Position numbers and translations under genes: made by a program. From contig NZ_JADWMY010000017.1 of the NCBI RefSeq assembly GCF_015767275.1, positions 1 through 64,000 of the forward strand: 64,000 bases of DNA. Reading direction: 5' to 3'. This stretch comes from Herbaspirillum sp. AP02. Lineage in GTDB: Bacteria > Pseudomonadota > Gammaproteobacteria > Burkholderiales > Burkholderiaceae_D. The notes beneath the pieces were generated by a model. The model was not told the origin of the DNA. It saw nothing but the letters and a program-made list of their open reading frames with translations, and ran no database searches. Positions 27,304-36,014 of the stretch are shown here, piece by piece; positions within the stretch are counted from its first letter, which is position 1, and each line of letters opens with the position of its first letter.

Positions 27304-27435
27304 TCAGGGCTGGCCGCTGGGAACGTTGCTGAACTGGCAGCGACTATCGAACCCGACGAAACCTGGCGCGCAGGCGCAGCCTTGCACGGCCAGCAGCAGG
27401 GAGGAGGCGGCTAGGAGGGAGGCGAGACGCTTCAT
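27304..27435 (-). CDS. Very small secreted or lipoprotein-like protein (43 aa)
   Basis: A 43-codon frame starting MKRLASLLAASSLLLAVQGC, an export signal that could end in a lipobox (VQGC, with an unusual Gln at -2). The remaining 23 residues contain two further cysteines, in ACAPGF and SRCQFS. A weak GA-rich stretch (GAACGAAAG) precedes the ATG. It stands alone on the minus strand between two terminator hairpins. I do not recognise a family; small Cys-containing secreted proteins like this are often missed in annotation. Confidence 0.55.
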   Translation of the reverse strand: MKRLASLLAASSLLLAVQGCACAPGFVGFDSRCQFSNVPSGQP

Positions 27436-27636
27436 GCTTCACTTTCGTTCCGTTGGCAAAGCTTGCGAGTGTAATGGGCTGCGAGCACTTTGCAAGTGAG
27501 CCGACGGGACCGCGTCGGCTGTTGGAAAGTCCCGGGGAAACCATTTTCGAGGGGGCGGAAGATATCAGCAATGATGATAATGGTGCGGATTCACCCCAAA
27601 AAAGGGCGTGAATGCACAAGGCGAAGGCAAAAAGAA

Positions 27637-27678
27637 AAAGCGGCTTGTCAGCGTTGCAACGCGACAATCACCGCTTTT
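27637..27678 (-). terminator. Long hairpin terminator downstream of a 26-residue ORF
   Basis: AAAAGCGG/CCGCTTTT encloses further pairing segments (TTGTC/GACAA and GCGTT/AACGC). On the minus strand it is followed by TTTTCTTTTTGCC. It would end a leftward transcript from the small ORF at 27746-27826, which supports that ORF being transcribed. Confidence 0.7.
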
Positions 27679-27745
27679 CAGACTGCTGCTTACGTGAGCG
27701 CCAGCCCCGCAAGGGAGCTGACGTCAATCCGGCCAGGAGCGCTGC

Positions 27746-27826
27746 TTACTTGACCGAAATCAGGTAGCGCGCGACCATGGCGCCGATGAGCAGGGTGTAC
27801 GGGAGGATGTCGGCGACGATGTTCAT
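27746..27826 (-). CDS. Predicted 26-residue single-pass membrane protein
   Basis: A 26-residue frame beginning MNIVADILPYTLLIGAMVAR and ending in a basic tail (SVK). Almost the whole peptide is one hydrophobic helix. ACGGAG lies at proper distance before the ATG, an AT-rich promoter-like region lies upstream (27840-27990), and a strong terminator lies downstream (27637-27678). These three signals suit a real small membrane protein, like the small subunits or regulators of larger membrane complexes, but no family is recognised and no partner gene is adjacent. Confidence 0.5.
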   Translation of the reverse strand: MNIVADILPYTLLIGAMVARYLISVK

Positions 27827-28018
27827 GGTGAGCTCCGTGAGGAAAAATTGATCTGTTGCATTGCAATATATGCGCTTCGCCGAGTCCCTTCCACTTTTGA
27901 ATCCCAATACCAGTTATCTCTTTTGTGAATAACTTACCCCCTTTGCGCAACCTGGGGCAGGTTTCTGTTAATTTTTCTTTTTAAATCAATGGCTTAGTAT
28001 TTTTATTGGCTTCCCATG

Positions 28019-28064
28019 GAAAAAGCCCCTGGCGCACGGTGTGTCTTCCGTACGACAGGGGCTT
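28019..28064 (-). terminator. Terminator of the 139-residue lipoprotein gene
   Basis: AAGCCCCTG/CAGGGGCTT form a 9-bp stem; the minus strand then reads TTTT. It lies about 50 bases past the stop of the lipoprotein gene. Confidence 0.8.
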
Positions 28065-28114
28065 CAATGAAGAGGCCGGCGCAGGCCAAGGCCTGGCGCC
28101 CGTCTGGGTGCTTC

Positions 28115-28534
28115 TTACTTGAGCAGCTGGATATTCAGACCGCGCAGTTCGGTCGTGATCTGGACCTTGTAGGCGCCGCCTTGCGCGACCTGGACCGTCA
28201 GCCGGTCCTGCGGATTGGGACCGGCCGTGGTCAGGGTATGGACCCGCTTGATGCTGAAGTCGTAGCTGCCCGGCTTGAGCCAGATCGACAGATGTTCGCC
28301 GCCGGTGATCTGGGCCAGGACCACGTCGTTGATCGACAACTCCAGCATCTCGTTGTTGAGCAGTCCGGCGACCCGGCTGAATTCGATCTGCGACAGGCCG
28401 GCGGCCTGCTGGGTCATGCTCTTGATGTAGACGCGCGAAGCCGGGATGTCGCCGGAGGCGGTACGTTCCACCGGCGATGCGCAGGCCGCCAGGGCAAGTG
28501 CGATGGTAAGGCTAGCAGCAAGGGCTTTGATCAT
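28115..28534 (-). CDS. Hypothetical lipoprotein (139 aa)
   Basis: A 139-residue lipoprotein with a classic signal (MIKALAASLTIALALAACAS) and lipobox LAAC; the modified cysteine is near residue 18. The body is beta-rich (VYIKSMTQ, LSINDVVLAQI, SIWLKPGSYDFSIKRVH, TVQVAQGGAYKVQITTEL), resembling small immunoglobulin-like or DUF-type envelope proteins; the family is not identified. The start at 28534 has AGGAAGAGG before it, and an in-frame ATG five codons upstream is part of that site. It is a single gene with its own terminator. Confidence 0.8.
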   Translation of the reverse strand: MIKALAASLTIALALAACASPVERTASGDIPASRVYIKSMTQQAAGLSQIEFSRVAGLLNNEMLELSINDVVLAQITGGEHLSIWLKPGSYDFSIKRVHTLTTAGPNPQDRLTVQVAQGGAYKVQITTELRGLNIQLLK

Positions 28535-28573
28535 ATTCCTCTTCCTCATATAGGGTCGTTATTGGCGTTTGGT

Positions 28574-29173
28574 TCAGGCGCACCGGGCAGACGATAGCAT
28601 GGCGGCCTGCGGGTCCAGTTGCAGCAGGTGGTGTTCGATGGCGAAGACGTGAGCATCGTCGGCGCCCAGCTCGCGCAGTGCCTGGGCCAGTTTCAGCAGG
28701 TACTCGCTGTTGCGGCCGCTCGGCCCGACGGCACGGGCAATCTGGCGTGCGATATCGGATTCGCTGGCCGGGCCGGCAAAGGCCTGGTTGTCTTCGGCGG
28801 CGATGTAGATCAGTCCCTCGGTCTGCTGCCCGTCGTCGAAGAACATCGGCGTGGCCAGTCGCAGGTAGCCGTTTTTTTCGCGGTGATCCAGATGGGCGAA
28901 GACTTCCGGCGTGATCAGGTAGGCCATGCCGGCACAGACAGCGCCCTCCTGCGCGATGAGCGTGACCACGCGTCCCGGTGCCTCGGGTGTGCCGCGGTGA
29001 TCGTGCGAGCCCTGCCAGAAGCGGCGCGCCCAGCCCCTGATGTAGGCCGGACGCCGTTCCAGGTAGGGAAAGTCGGCCTTGAAGATGATGGAGCCGTAAC
29101 CGAACAGCCAGACACTGGCGTGGTCATCGAAGTGGCTCATCTGACGGTTGAGGGCGATGGTATTGACGGACAT
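28574..29173 (-). CDS. Gamma-glutamylcyclotransferase, ChaC-like
   Basis: A 199-residue cytoplasmic enzyme of the ChaC-like group, which cleaves glutathione to 5-oxoproline and Cys-Gly. The substrate loop VWLFGYGSIIFKADFPYLERRPAYIRGW is typical, followed by RRFWQGSHDHRG, GRVVTL and the catalytic glutamate region YLDHREKNGY-like (HLDHREKNGY). Length is normal. The start at 29173 is preferred; the frame continues upstream but without homology. Function is firm at family level, less so for the substrate. Confidence 0.87.
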   Translation of the reverse strand: MSVNTIALNRQMSHFDDHASVWLFGYGSIIFKADFPYLERRPAYIRGWARRFWQGSHDHRGTPEAPGRVVTLIAQEGAVCAGMAYLITPEVFAHLDHREKNGYLRLATPMFFDDGQQTEGLIYIAAEDNQAFAGPASESDIARQIARAVGPSGRNSEYLLKLAQALRELGADDAHVFAIEHHLLQLDPQAAMLSSARCA

Positions 29174-29382
29174 GGGAGCGGATTGCGGTGCCGCGCCTGG
29201 CGGCCGAAGCTTGCCATTATAGAGGCGAATGCGGGCGAAATCTTTCCTCTGGGATCTGTCGCGCTGCCTCCTTTTGCGCATAAAATGGCGCCTATTGGCA
29301 GCGGGCGGGGGCTCGCGCCGCTTTGCGCCCGGCCCGGCATGTGTGCGCCGCCAGGGTGCATCCGAATCTTCAGGGGAACATC

Positions 29383-29526
29383 ATGCGTGTCGTTGTCATG
29401 CTGCTGACGCTGGTCGTCGGTGTAGTGCTGGCCGGTTGCGAAAAGACCGATTTCGAAAAGAAGTCCGAATCCGATGCCAATTCGCGTCGGATCTTCAATC
29501 TGAAGAAGGAGTCTTCCAAGCAATAA
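29383..29526 (+). CDS. Small lipoprotein (47 aa)
   Basis: A 47-residue lipoprotein. The signal MRVVVMLLTLVVGVVLAGCE has a textbook lipobox (LAGC). Only about 28 mostly charged residues follow (EKTDFEKKSESDANSR). AGGGGA precedes the ATG, and a strong terminator follows at 29573. It resembles small envelope lipoproteins of the entericidin size class, but no motif proves that. It is a single gene convergent with pyrD. Confidence 0.7.
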   Translation: MRVVVMLLTLVVGVVLAGCEKTDFEKKSESDANSRRIFNLKKESSKQ

Positions 29527-29572
29527 GGCGGCAACAGACACATTGCCGGTCGCGCCCGCTCGGCGCGCACAA

Positions 29573-29606
29573 ACAAAAACAGCAGGCCTGAGCCTGCTGT
29601 TTTTGT
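29573..29606. terminator. Bidirectional terminator between the small lipoprotein and pyrD
   Basis: ACAAAAACAGCAGGC-ctga-GCCTGCTGTTTTTGT: a 7-bp GC-rich stem extended by A/T tracts. T-tracts lie on both strands, so it can end both convergent genes. Confidence 0.88.
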
Positions 29607-29635
29607 TTCGGCAGCCGGTAAGGACCGGTCACCGA

Positions 29636-29662
29636 GGTATCGGTGGTATCAGTGGTATCAGT
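29636..29662. repeat. Three 9-bp tandem repeats at the pyrD stop codon
   Basis: GGTATCGGT, GGTATCAGT, GGTATCAGT in tandem. The pyrD stop codon lies inside the third unit. This is a minor local duplication without evident role. Confidence 0.5.
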
Positions 29663-30722
29663 GGTGGGCTGATGCAGCCTTTGGCGTACGCAGAGCCTCG
29701 ACGCATTCGCGTACCAGTGCCGGTCCCTGGTAGATCAGGCCGGTGTAGAGCTGGACCAGCGAGGCACCAGCCTCGATCTTGGCGCGCGCATCGGCGCCAC
29801 TGAAGATGCCGCCCACGCCGATGATGGGCAGGGCATCGCCCACTTCGGCCTTGAGGCCACGGATCACCTGGTTCGACAGTTCCAGCACCGGTTTGCCCGA
29901 CAGGCCGCCGGCTTCCTCACCATGCGGCATGCCCTGTACGGCGTCGCGGGTGATGGTGGTATTGGTGGCGATGACGCCATCGATCTGGTGGCGCAGCAGT
30001 GCATCGGCGACGTTCTTGACCTGTTCCATGTCCATGTCCGGTGCGATCTTCAGGGCTACCGGCACATAGCGCCCGTGGCGGTCGGCCAGGCGACGCTGGG
30101 CCGATTTCAGTTGCGACAGCAAGGCATCCAGCTCCGAGGCACCCTGCAACTGGCGCAGGTTCTTGGTATTGGGCGAAGAGATGTTGACGGTCACGTAGCT
30201 GGCATAGGGATAGACCTTTTCCAGGCAATGCACGTAATCTTCCGCAGCACGCTCGATGGGGGTGTCGGCGTTCTTGCCGATGTTCAGGCCCAGCACGCCC
30301 TGGCCCTCCTGGTAGAAACGCGAGGCTTGCACATTGCTCACGAAGGCATCCACGCCGCCATTGTTGAATCCCATGCGGTTGATCACCGCGTTGGCATCCG
30401 GCAGGCGGAACATGCGCGGCAGCGGATTGCCCGGCTGCGCGCGCGGCGTGACCGTGCCCACTTCGATGAAGCCGAAGCCCAGTGCCGCCAGGCCGTCAAT
30501 ATAGGCACCGTCCTTGTCCAGCCCGGCTGCCATGCCCACCGGGTTGGGGAAGGTGATGCCCATTACGGTACGTGGGTCGGCGGCCGGTCGGCGGGTGATG
30601 AAGTCGGTCAGGCTGTAATGCGCAGCACAGCGCAGCGCCGGCAGCACCAGGTGGTGCGCGGTTTCGGGTTCCAGGGAAAAGAGCAGCGGACGCGTGAGCG
30701 CGTAGAGGAATTTGTCGGACAC
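29658..30722 (-). CDS. pyrD: Dihydroorotate dehydrogenase (quinone)
   Basis: A 354-residue class 2 enzyme that oxidises dihydroorotate to orotate in pyrimidine synthesis and passes electrons to membrane quinone. The N-terminal amphipathic helix for membrane contact ([22 protein letters not shown]) is present. FMN and substrate motifs include [42 protein letters not shown] and the catalytic loop [13 protein letters not shown] with its serine base. It is last in a leftward run NUDIX-aat-bpt-pyrD. Confidence 0.97.
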   Translation of the reverse strand: MSDKFLYALTRPLLFSLEPETAHHLVLPALRCAAHYSLTDFITRRPAADPRTVMGITFPNPVGMAAGLDKDGAYIDGLAALGFGFIEVGTVTPRAQPGNPLPRMFRLPDANAVINRMGFNNGGVDAFVSNVQASRFYQEGQGVLGLNIGKNADTPIERAAEDYVHCLEKVYPYASYVTVNISSPNTKNLRQLQGASELDALLSQLKSAQRRLADRHGRYVPVALKIAPDMDMEQVKNVADALLRHQIDGVIATNTTITRDAVQGMPHGEEAGGLSGKPVLELSNQVIRGLKAEVGDALPIIGVGGIFSGADARAKIEAGASLVQLYTGLIYQGPALVRECVEALRTPKAASAHH

Positions 30723-30860
30723 GATGGGAAGAGGGCGGATGGCGATGAAAAAGTGCCGCTATTTTAACGCGCCGGCCCGTCAATTCCCGTAATCAGGCGC
30801 TCTTCATGCGCGATTTTGCCGCCGCAAGCACCTGTTTGCGGACTTTGCGCCACACCGGGG

Positions 30861-31589
30861 TCAGCCTTCCAGTGGCTGCCATTGCCCGTCCTGCAGCGCC
30901 TCCAGCGGCTGGTAGTTGGTCTTGTAGGCCATCTTCGGGCTTTCCTTGATCCAGTAGCCCAGGTAGACATAGGGCATGTCCAGTTGGCGCGCCTGTTCGA
31001 TCTGCCACAGGATGTTGTAGGTGCCGAATGAAGCGGAGGGCATATCCGGATCGAAGAAAGTGTAGACCGATGACAGTCCATCATTGAGCACGTCGATGAT
31101 GCTGACCATGCGCAAGGTGCCATCGGCTTCCCGGAACTCGACCAGGCGGGTATTGACCTTGCTCTGCAGCAGGAACTGCGCATACTGGTCGCGGCTGTCC
31201 TGGTCCATGCCGCCGCCGGCATGACGGGCGCACTGGTAGCGCAGGTAGAGTTCGTAGTGCTCGTGGGCATAGGTCAGGTTGGTGACCAGCGTCTGCAAGC
31301 CGCGATTGCGCTGCCAGGCGCGGCGTTGCGTGCGGTTGCGCTGGAAATCGGCCACCCGGATGCGCACCGGCGTGCAGGCGGTGCAGCCGTCGCAATAAGG
31401 ACGATAGGTGAAGATGCCACTGCGGCGGAAACCTGTCTTGACCAGCTCGGAATAGACATCCGCATTGATCAGGTGCGACGGCGTAGCCACTTGCGAGCGG
31501 GCCTGCTGGTCATCGAGATAGCTGCATGGATAGGGCGCGGTTGCATAGAACTGCAACGTGGAGAACGGCAAGTCTTTGAGATGCGTCAT
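30861..31589 (-). CDS. bpt: Aspartate/glutamate leucyltransferase (Bpt)
   Basis: A 242-residue aminoacyl-tRNA-protein transferase that adds leucine to proteins beginning with Asp or Glu, marking them for ClpS/ClpAP degradation. The N-terminal cysteine motifs are present ([26 protein letters not shown]), as is the C-terminal [20 protein letters not shown] block of the ATE/Bpt family. The start at 31589 begins the conserved region. Its neighbour aat encodes the second N-degron transferase. Confidence 0.96.
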   Translation of the reverse strand: MTHLKDLPFSTLQFYATAPYPCSYLDDQQARSQVATPSHLINADVYSELVKTGFRRSGIFTYRPYCDGCTACTPVRIRVADFQRNRTQRRAWQRNRGLQTLVTNLTYAHEHYELYLRYQCARHAGGGMDQDSRDQYAQFLLQSKVNTRLVEFREADGTLRMVSIIDVLNDGLSSVYTFFDPDMPSASFGTYNILWQIEQARQLDMPYVYLGYWIKESPKMAYKTNYQPLEALQDGQWQPLEG

Positions 31590-31706
31590 GTGCGTCCTGT
31601 CCTGTCTTGCGGGAGGCGGCGGCGGAGTGGCGGCAGCCGGCCGGTCCGTGGAGTCAGGTTCCAATTTACACTATTTTGCCGGCTACAGTGAACAGCTGTG
31701 ACCGGT

Positions 31707-32450
31707 TCAATCGCGTCGCGCAGCGGGGATGCCGCTCTCCAGCAGGTTCAGCGGCGCCCAACCGCGAATCTGCGGCCACTGGATGGCAGCCTGCAGGTGA
31801 TGCAGGAAGTCGCTGCGGGCGATCGGGCGTGCGCCCAGAGAGGCCAGATGTGAAGTTTCCTGCTGGCAGTCGATCATGTCCACGCCGTGGCTGCGCAGGA
31901 AGAACACCAGATGCGCCAGCGCTACCTTGGAGGCATCGCTGACCCGGGCGAACATCGATTCACCATAGAACATCCGTCCGATGGATACGCCATAGGCCCC
32001 GCCGACCAGTTCACCATTGAGCCAGACTTCGGAAGAGTGGGCGTAGCCGGCGCGGTGCAGGCCGGTGTAACCCTGCATGATCTCCGGCGAAATCCAGGTT
32101 CCCTGCTCATGTCGTCGCGGTCCCGCGCAACCCTGCATGACTTGTTCAAAGGCCGTGTCGAAGCTGACCTGCCACAGTCCGTCGCCGTGCCGGCTGCGTT
32201 CGATGCGGCGCAGGGTCTTCTTGAGGCTGTCAGAGACCACGAAGCGATCGCTATATAACACCATGCGCGGGTCGGTACTCCACCAGAGGATGGGCTGGCC
32301 CTCCGAGAACCAGGGGAAGATGCCGTGGCGATAGGCTTCCAGCAGCCGTTGCGGCGACAGGTCGGCGCCCGCTGCCAGCAGGCCCGGCGGATCGGCCAGG
32401 GCGCGCGAGACATCGGGGAAGGGGGTATCCGGATCCAGCCAGGCGATCAT
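31707..32450 (-). CDS. aat: Leucyl/phenylalanyl-tRNA-protein transferase
   Basis: A 247-residue enzyme that adds Leu or Phe to proteins with N-terminal Arg or Lys. The family core is clear: [67 protein letters not shown] and FYGESMFAR. It is followed by bpt 117 bases later, so both N-degron transferases are probably co-expressed. Confidence 0.97.
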   Translation of the reverse strand: MIAWLDPDTPFPDVSRALADPPGLLAAGADLSPQRLLEAYRHGIFPWFSEGQPILWWSTDPRMVLYSDRFVVSDSLKKTLRRIERSRHGDGLWQVSFDTAFEQVMQGCAGPRRHEQGTWISPEIMQGYTGLHRAGYAHSSEVWLNGELVGGAYGVSIGRMFYGESMFARVSDASKVALAHLVFFLRSHGVDMIDCQQETSHLASLGARPIARSDFLHHLQAAIQWPQIRGWAPLNLLESGIPAARRD

Positions 32451-32467
32451 CCGCTTGCTCCTGCGGA

Positions 32468-33034
32468 TCAGATCATGCGGCGGCGGATGTCTTCGGTGTG
32501 CAGCGTGAAGCTGCCTTCACCGCTGCGCAGCTTCTTCAGGTCGGCAAAGAATGCGCGCAGGGTGAACTCCACCGTCGGGAAGGCGATGTCCTGCCAGGGA
32601 ATCTGCTCTTCTGTATAGAGGTCGACTTCCAGGCTTTCGACACCGGCCTGATAATCCAGGTCCAGCAGGGTAGCGCGATAGAACAGGTGTACCTGGTGCA
32701 CATGCGGCACGTTCACCAGGGAGAACAGTTCATGCAGCTGGATATTGGCGCCAGCTTCCTCTTCGGTCTCCCGGCACGCGGCGTCTTCGGTGGTCTCATC
32801 GTTTTCCATGAAACCCGCCGGCAGTGTCCAGTAACCCAGGCGTGGTTCGATGGCGCGCTTGCACAGCAGCACCCGGACTTCGCCATCTTGTTCCCAGACC
32901 GGGATCGAGCCGACGACCATCTTGGGATTCTGATAATGGATCGCCCCGCAATTGCCGCAGACATAGCGCAGGCGCGTGTCATCGGGAGGAATCTGCTGGG
33001 ATACTGTCTGACCGCATTCGGAACAGAATTTCAT
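32468..33034 (-). CDS. NUDIX hydrolase with N-terminal zinc ribbon
   Basis: A 188-residue NUDIX hydrolase. The N-terminus has a zinc ribbon (MKFCSECGQ and [18 protein letters not shown]), as in NudC-like proteins. The Nudix box [20 protein letters not shown] matches GX5EX7REUXEEXGU. It starts 17 bases upstream of aat, so it probably shares its transcript. The substrate is unknown; the short length compared with NudC makes an NADH pyrophosphatase call unsafe. The start at 33034 is chosen because the zinc ribbon begins there. Confidence 0.9.
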   Translation of the reverse strand: MKFCSECGQTVSQQIPPDDTRLRYVCGNCGAIHYQNPKMVVGSIPVWEQDGEVRVLLCKRAIEPRLGYWTLPAGFMENDETTEDAACRETEEEAGANIQLHELFSLVNVPHVHQVHLFYRATLLDLDYQAGVESLEVDLYTEEQIPWQDIAFPTVEFTLRAFFADLKKLRSGEGSFTLHTEDIRRRMI

Positions 33035-33192
33035 AGAGGCTCGGTTCTGGTGTCTGTATATATAGGTATGTATAGCGCCGGCAGCGGCATCCCGTGGCAT
33101 CGGCCCCGCCCCGGGCGGCCTACTGGAACTGCTGCGGGAGGAGTGCCAATGCGGTTAGGAGTGTATCACTCTAAAAAGATTGCAGAAAATGT

Positions 33193-33221
33193 TTGCATTC
33201 CCATTTCACCTGCCCTATAAT
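33193..33221 (+). promoter_or_regulatory. Sigma-70 promoter of the initiator tRNA gene
   Basis: TTGCAT (33193-33198), 17 bases, TATAAT (33216-33221). Transcription would begin just before the tRNA at 33235. The AT-rich patch contrasts with the flanking DNA. Confidence 0.85.
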
Positions 33222-33234
33222 TGTTTTCTTCAGA

Positions 33235-33409
<175 letters not shown>

Positions 33410-33620
33410 ATAAAAAACTCACTTATCCGGTGGCTACAAAATTCGTCTCAGGTCAGCACCGTCTGACAAGGAAAGTTCACAGAGAAAAATCCTGTTGCTG
33501 GAGGAAAGTGTAATTCAGAGGCGATTGCGTGAGCCAGCCGTGGGAGTTGCCAATTTGAGAAATTTTCTCTGACTAAAAAAATTGCCATATACTCACAAAA
33601 ATTTACAAAGAAAGGTGGGT

Positions 33621-34463
33621 ATGGATCCAATAGCATCAATCAAAGCGCGAGTAGGTTATTTCATAGACAAGAGGCGGGTAGTGGAGACTCCAGGTGGCAA
33701 GCAGAGGGAGTTTCTTGATAAGGCTTTCTCTGTTTTTTATCCCTCGTCGTGGAATTATTGGTCTTACCCGGATCTGACCTACAGCGCTGCCAATGGATTC
33801 CCTTCGCAAATGTTGACGCTTTCGTCGACCATTTTGGCAGAGACTGATCAAGAGCCGGTGGGTGCTCCAGAGTTTGGACAGGGAGTCGACGATAGCAAGC
33901 TTGGCGTCCTGCTGGATCAATACGGATCTGATAAATACAACCATGACTATACGAAAGTCTATGCTCGCCTGTTGCACGAAATGGGTGAAGACGCAGCTTT
34001 ATCGATCCTTGAGGTTGGTCTCGGGACCAACGATCCGGATTTCATTTCATCGATGACGGCCGCGGGAAAGCCGGGAGCATCTGTTCGTGCTTTCAGGGAC
34101 TACCTGCCGAACGCTTTCGTGTACGGCGCAGACCTCGACGATAAGATCCTCTTTTCAGAAGACCGGATCCAAACTTCACGCGTGGACCAGACCGATGCGA
34201 GCAGCTTTGAAGCAATGTGGAGCAATTTCGGGCGCCCAGCGCTCGATCTGGTAATTGACGACGGGCTCCACTCTACAGAGGCGAATATCAATACTTTCCA
34301 CTTTGCTACTAAAGCACTCAAGTCCGGTGGGTATATGGTCGTTGAGGACATTCCGGAGCGCACGATCCCCGTTTGGCAGTTGTTGAGCCGCACCCTGGGA
34401 GATAAAAAGGGAACGTTGGTGAAGGCGAATTACGCATACATGTACGTGTGGAAAAAACCGTGA
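33621..34463 (+). CDS. Class I SAM-dependent methyltransferase-like protein
   Basis: A 280-residue protein. The C-terminal two thirds is Rossmann-like: LSILEVGLGTNDPDFIS (motif I region), AFVYGADLDDKILF, LDLVIDDGLHSTEANINTF and KSGGYMVVEDI. These fit the TylF/cephalosporin-hydroxylase-like methyltransferases often found in polysaccharide or secondary-metabolite loci. The N-terminal 110 residues are not recognised. The start at 33621 is supported by AAAGGTGG. Codon use is AT-richer than the window norm, in line with a transferred segment. A terminator follows at 34504. Confidence 0.7.
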   Translation: MDPIASIKARVGYFIDKRRVVETPGGKQREFLDKAFSVFYPSSWNYWSYPDLTYSAANGFPSQMLTLSSTILAETDQEPVGAPEFGQGVDDSKLGVLLDQYGSDKYNHDYTKVYARLLHEMGEDAALSILEVGLGTNDPDFISSMTAAGKPGASVRAFRDYLPNAFVYGADLDDKILFSEDRIQTSRVDQTDASSFEAMWSNFGRPALDLVIDDGLHSTEANINTFHFATKALKSGGYMVVEDIPERTIPVWQLLSRTLGDKKGTLVKANYAYMYVWKKP

Positions 34464-34503
34464 TGTAATTCATAAACAAGCTGCGGCATGTGGCTTTTTT
34501 TTT

Positions 34504-34526
34504 AGCCCGCCCAGTGCGGGCTTTTT
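34504..34526 (+). terminator. Terminator of the island methyltransferase gene
   Basis: AGCCCGC/GCGGGCT with a 5-base loop and a following T-run, 40 bases after the stop codon. Confidence 0.85.
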
Positions 34527-34733
34527 CACTTGGGGGCTCAATGCCAGAACCAACAATCAGCACAGCAATGGGGGAGTGCCGTGGCTGAGGGACACACTGC
34601 ATTCAATCCGGTGATTCCCATTTAATGTACAGACATGGATTTCTGGCAGATCAGATTTCGCGTTTGTTTCTTTCAGCGAGATTCTCTTTCCCGTGCTAAG
34701 ACGTCCCGCACTCGGCCATGGCGCAATCACACT

Positions 34734-35999
34734 TCAGCGGGGTATGTACGGATTGACTGGGAAAAAATCGGATGGAACAGTCGGAGGCAGTACCCCATGC
34801 GCGTAGCGTGTCGCAAGAAATCCGAGAGCAAGCACAATCGGAACCCATAGAATCGCACGACGGACATGGCGCGTGTGGAGAGCAACTACCGATACGCCGA
34901 TGGGCAAAATCGTCATCTGGTAACGCGGTTGAACATAGGCTGAAGCCGACATCAGTACAAACAAGCCCAGCCATATGACAGATAGAATTTGTGCCAGCGC
35001 CCAAGCGTCAAGTTGTTGGGTGACGTTCGTATCGGCCTTCATCGTCGAAACGAGCGTGAAGATGGCACAGATGCAGGCCACCAGATTAAGAAACCCGAAA
35101 ATGGTGTAACTCACTCCGATCCAATAGATAGAGCCGCTCTGCTGAGTGAGCATCGGGAATAATGCAAGACTGGTGGCATTCAACACGAGGTGCCGTCCCC
35201 ATTGCACAAAGACCTTGAGGATATCAAGCCATGTGGTGGCGCTGATAGCCCCGCCGGCCGCTTCGTCATGTGGAAGAAGGTTTGCCACGCTCAGATTTCG
35301 TCGAACAAATGGTAACCACTCCGCTAGCGAATGCGAGAATATAGCCGCACCTGCAGAGATCGCTAGGCATATAAAAATTACTTTCGCGGGCAGCGGAAGC
35401 CGCCATCTTGGGATGTGGCCGAGGTAGTACACGAAGACGAAGATCATCAGTAACATGCCATAGCCATCCCGGAAAAAGGTGGTGAGGCCTGCTATCAGGG
35501 TGCTTTTCCAGAACCAACCCTTAGTTTTTTTCGTCAGGTTAAATGCCAACAGCAATGTCAACAGGAGAAGGGGGAGTTCCTTATTCGGCCCGGCCATATT
35601 CAGCAGAAAGAACGGGTTGCCGAGTAGGCCTAGCATAGCTACTGTAAGGCTGCCTCCATCAGAAAGCCGATCAACTATTAATCGCTTGTATATGAGCGCT
35701 GACCCTATGAAAAGGAGAGCGTTAATTGTTAAGTAAAACGACGGACTTATGCGATAGCCAGGGGCATAAAGCAGCATCAATCCGCCGAGGTCATAGCGTC
35801 TGATGTACAGAAATGTGTTGAGGTCATAGACTTCGCTTAATGAATGAGCGAGTGCGGAGACATCGGTCACAGCTATGCCTAGATGAAGCGCTTCGGTGAA
35901 GTGGACTTGGGTAAACAACCCCACAGCCAAACCTATAATTAGATACAACCCCGTGCCGGACCAAAAGATCTGAGCTGATGTTCGTTCAGGGAAGGGCAT
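34734..35999 (-). CDS. Multi-pass membrane protein, polysaccharide polymerase-like
   Basis: A 421-residue inner membrane protein with about ten hydrophobic helices (LYLIIGLAVGLF, PSFYLTINALLFIGSALIY, LPLLLLTLLLAFNL, KVIFICLAISAGAAIFSH, WLGLFVLMSASAYVQPRY, WVPIVLALGFLATRYAHG). Helix number, the FFLLNMAGPNKELPLL segment and the QPRYQMTILP loop resemble EpsG/Wzy-like polymerases or PMT-type membrane proteins, which are poorly conserved. It sits 15 bases after the flippase gene on the same strand, which favours an O-antigen or exopolysaccharide role. Low-GC codon use. Confidence 0.65.
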   Translation of the reverse strand: MPFPERTSAQIFWSGTGLYLIIGLAVGLFTQVHFTEALHLGIAVTDVSALAHSLSEVYDLNTFLYIRRYDLGGLMLLYAPGYRISPSFYLTINALLFIGSALIYKRLIVDRLSDGGSLTVAMLGLLGNPFFLLNMAGPNKELPLLLLTLLLAFNLTKKTKGWFWKSTLIAGLTTFFRDGYGMLLMIFVFVYYLGHIPRWRLPLPAKVIFICLAISAGAAIFSHSLAEWLPFVRRNLSVANLLPHDEAAGGAISATTWLDILKVFVQWGRHLVLNATSLALFPMLTQQSGSIYWIGVSYTIFGFLNLVACICAIFTLVSTMKADTNVTQQLDAWALAQILSVIWLGLFVLMSASAYVQPRYQMTILPIGVSVVALHTRHVRRAILWVPIVLALGFLATRYAHGVLPPTVPSDFFPVNPYIPR

Positions 36000-36014
36000 T
36001 GGTGTTTTACGTAA

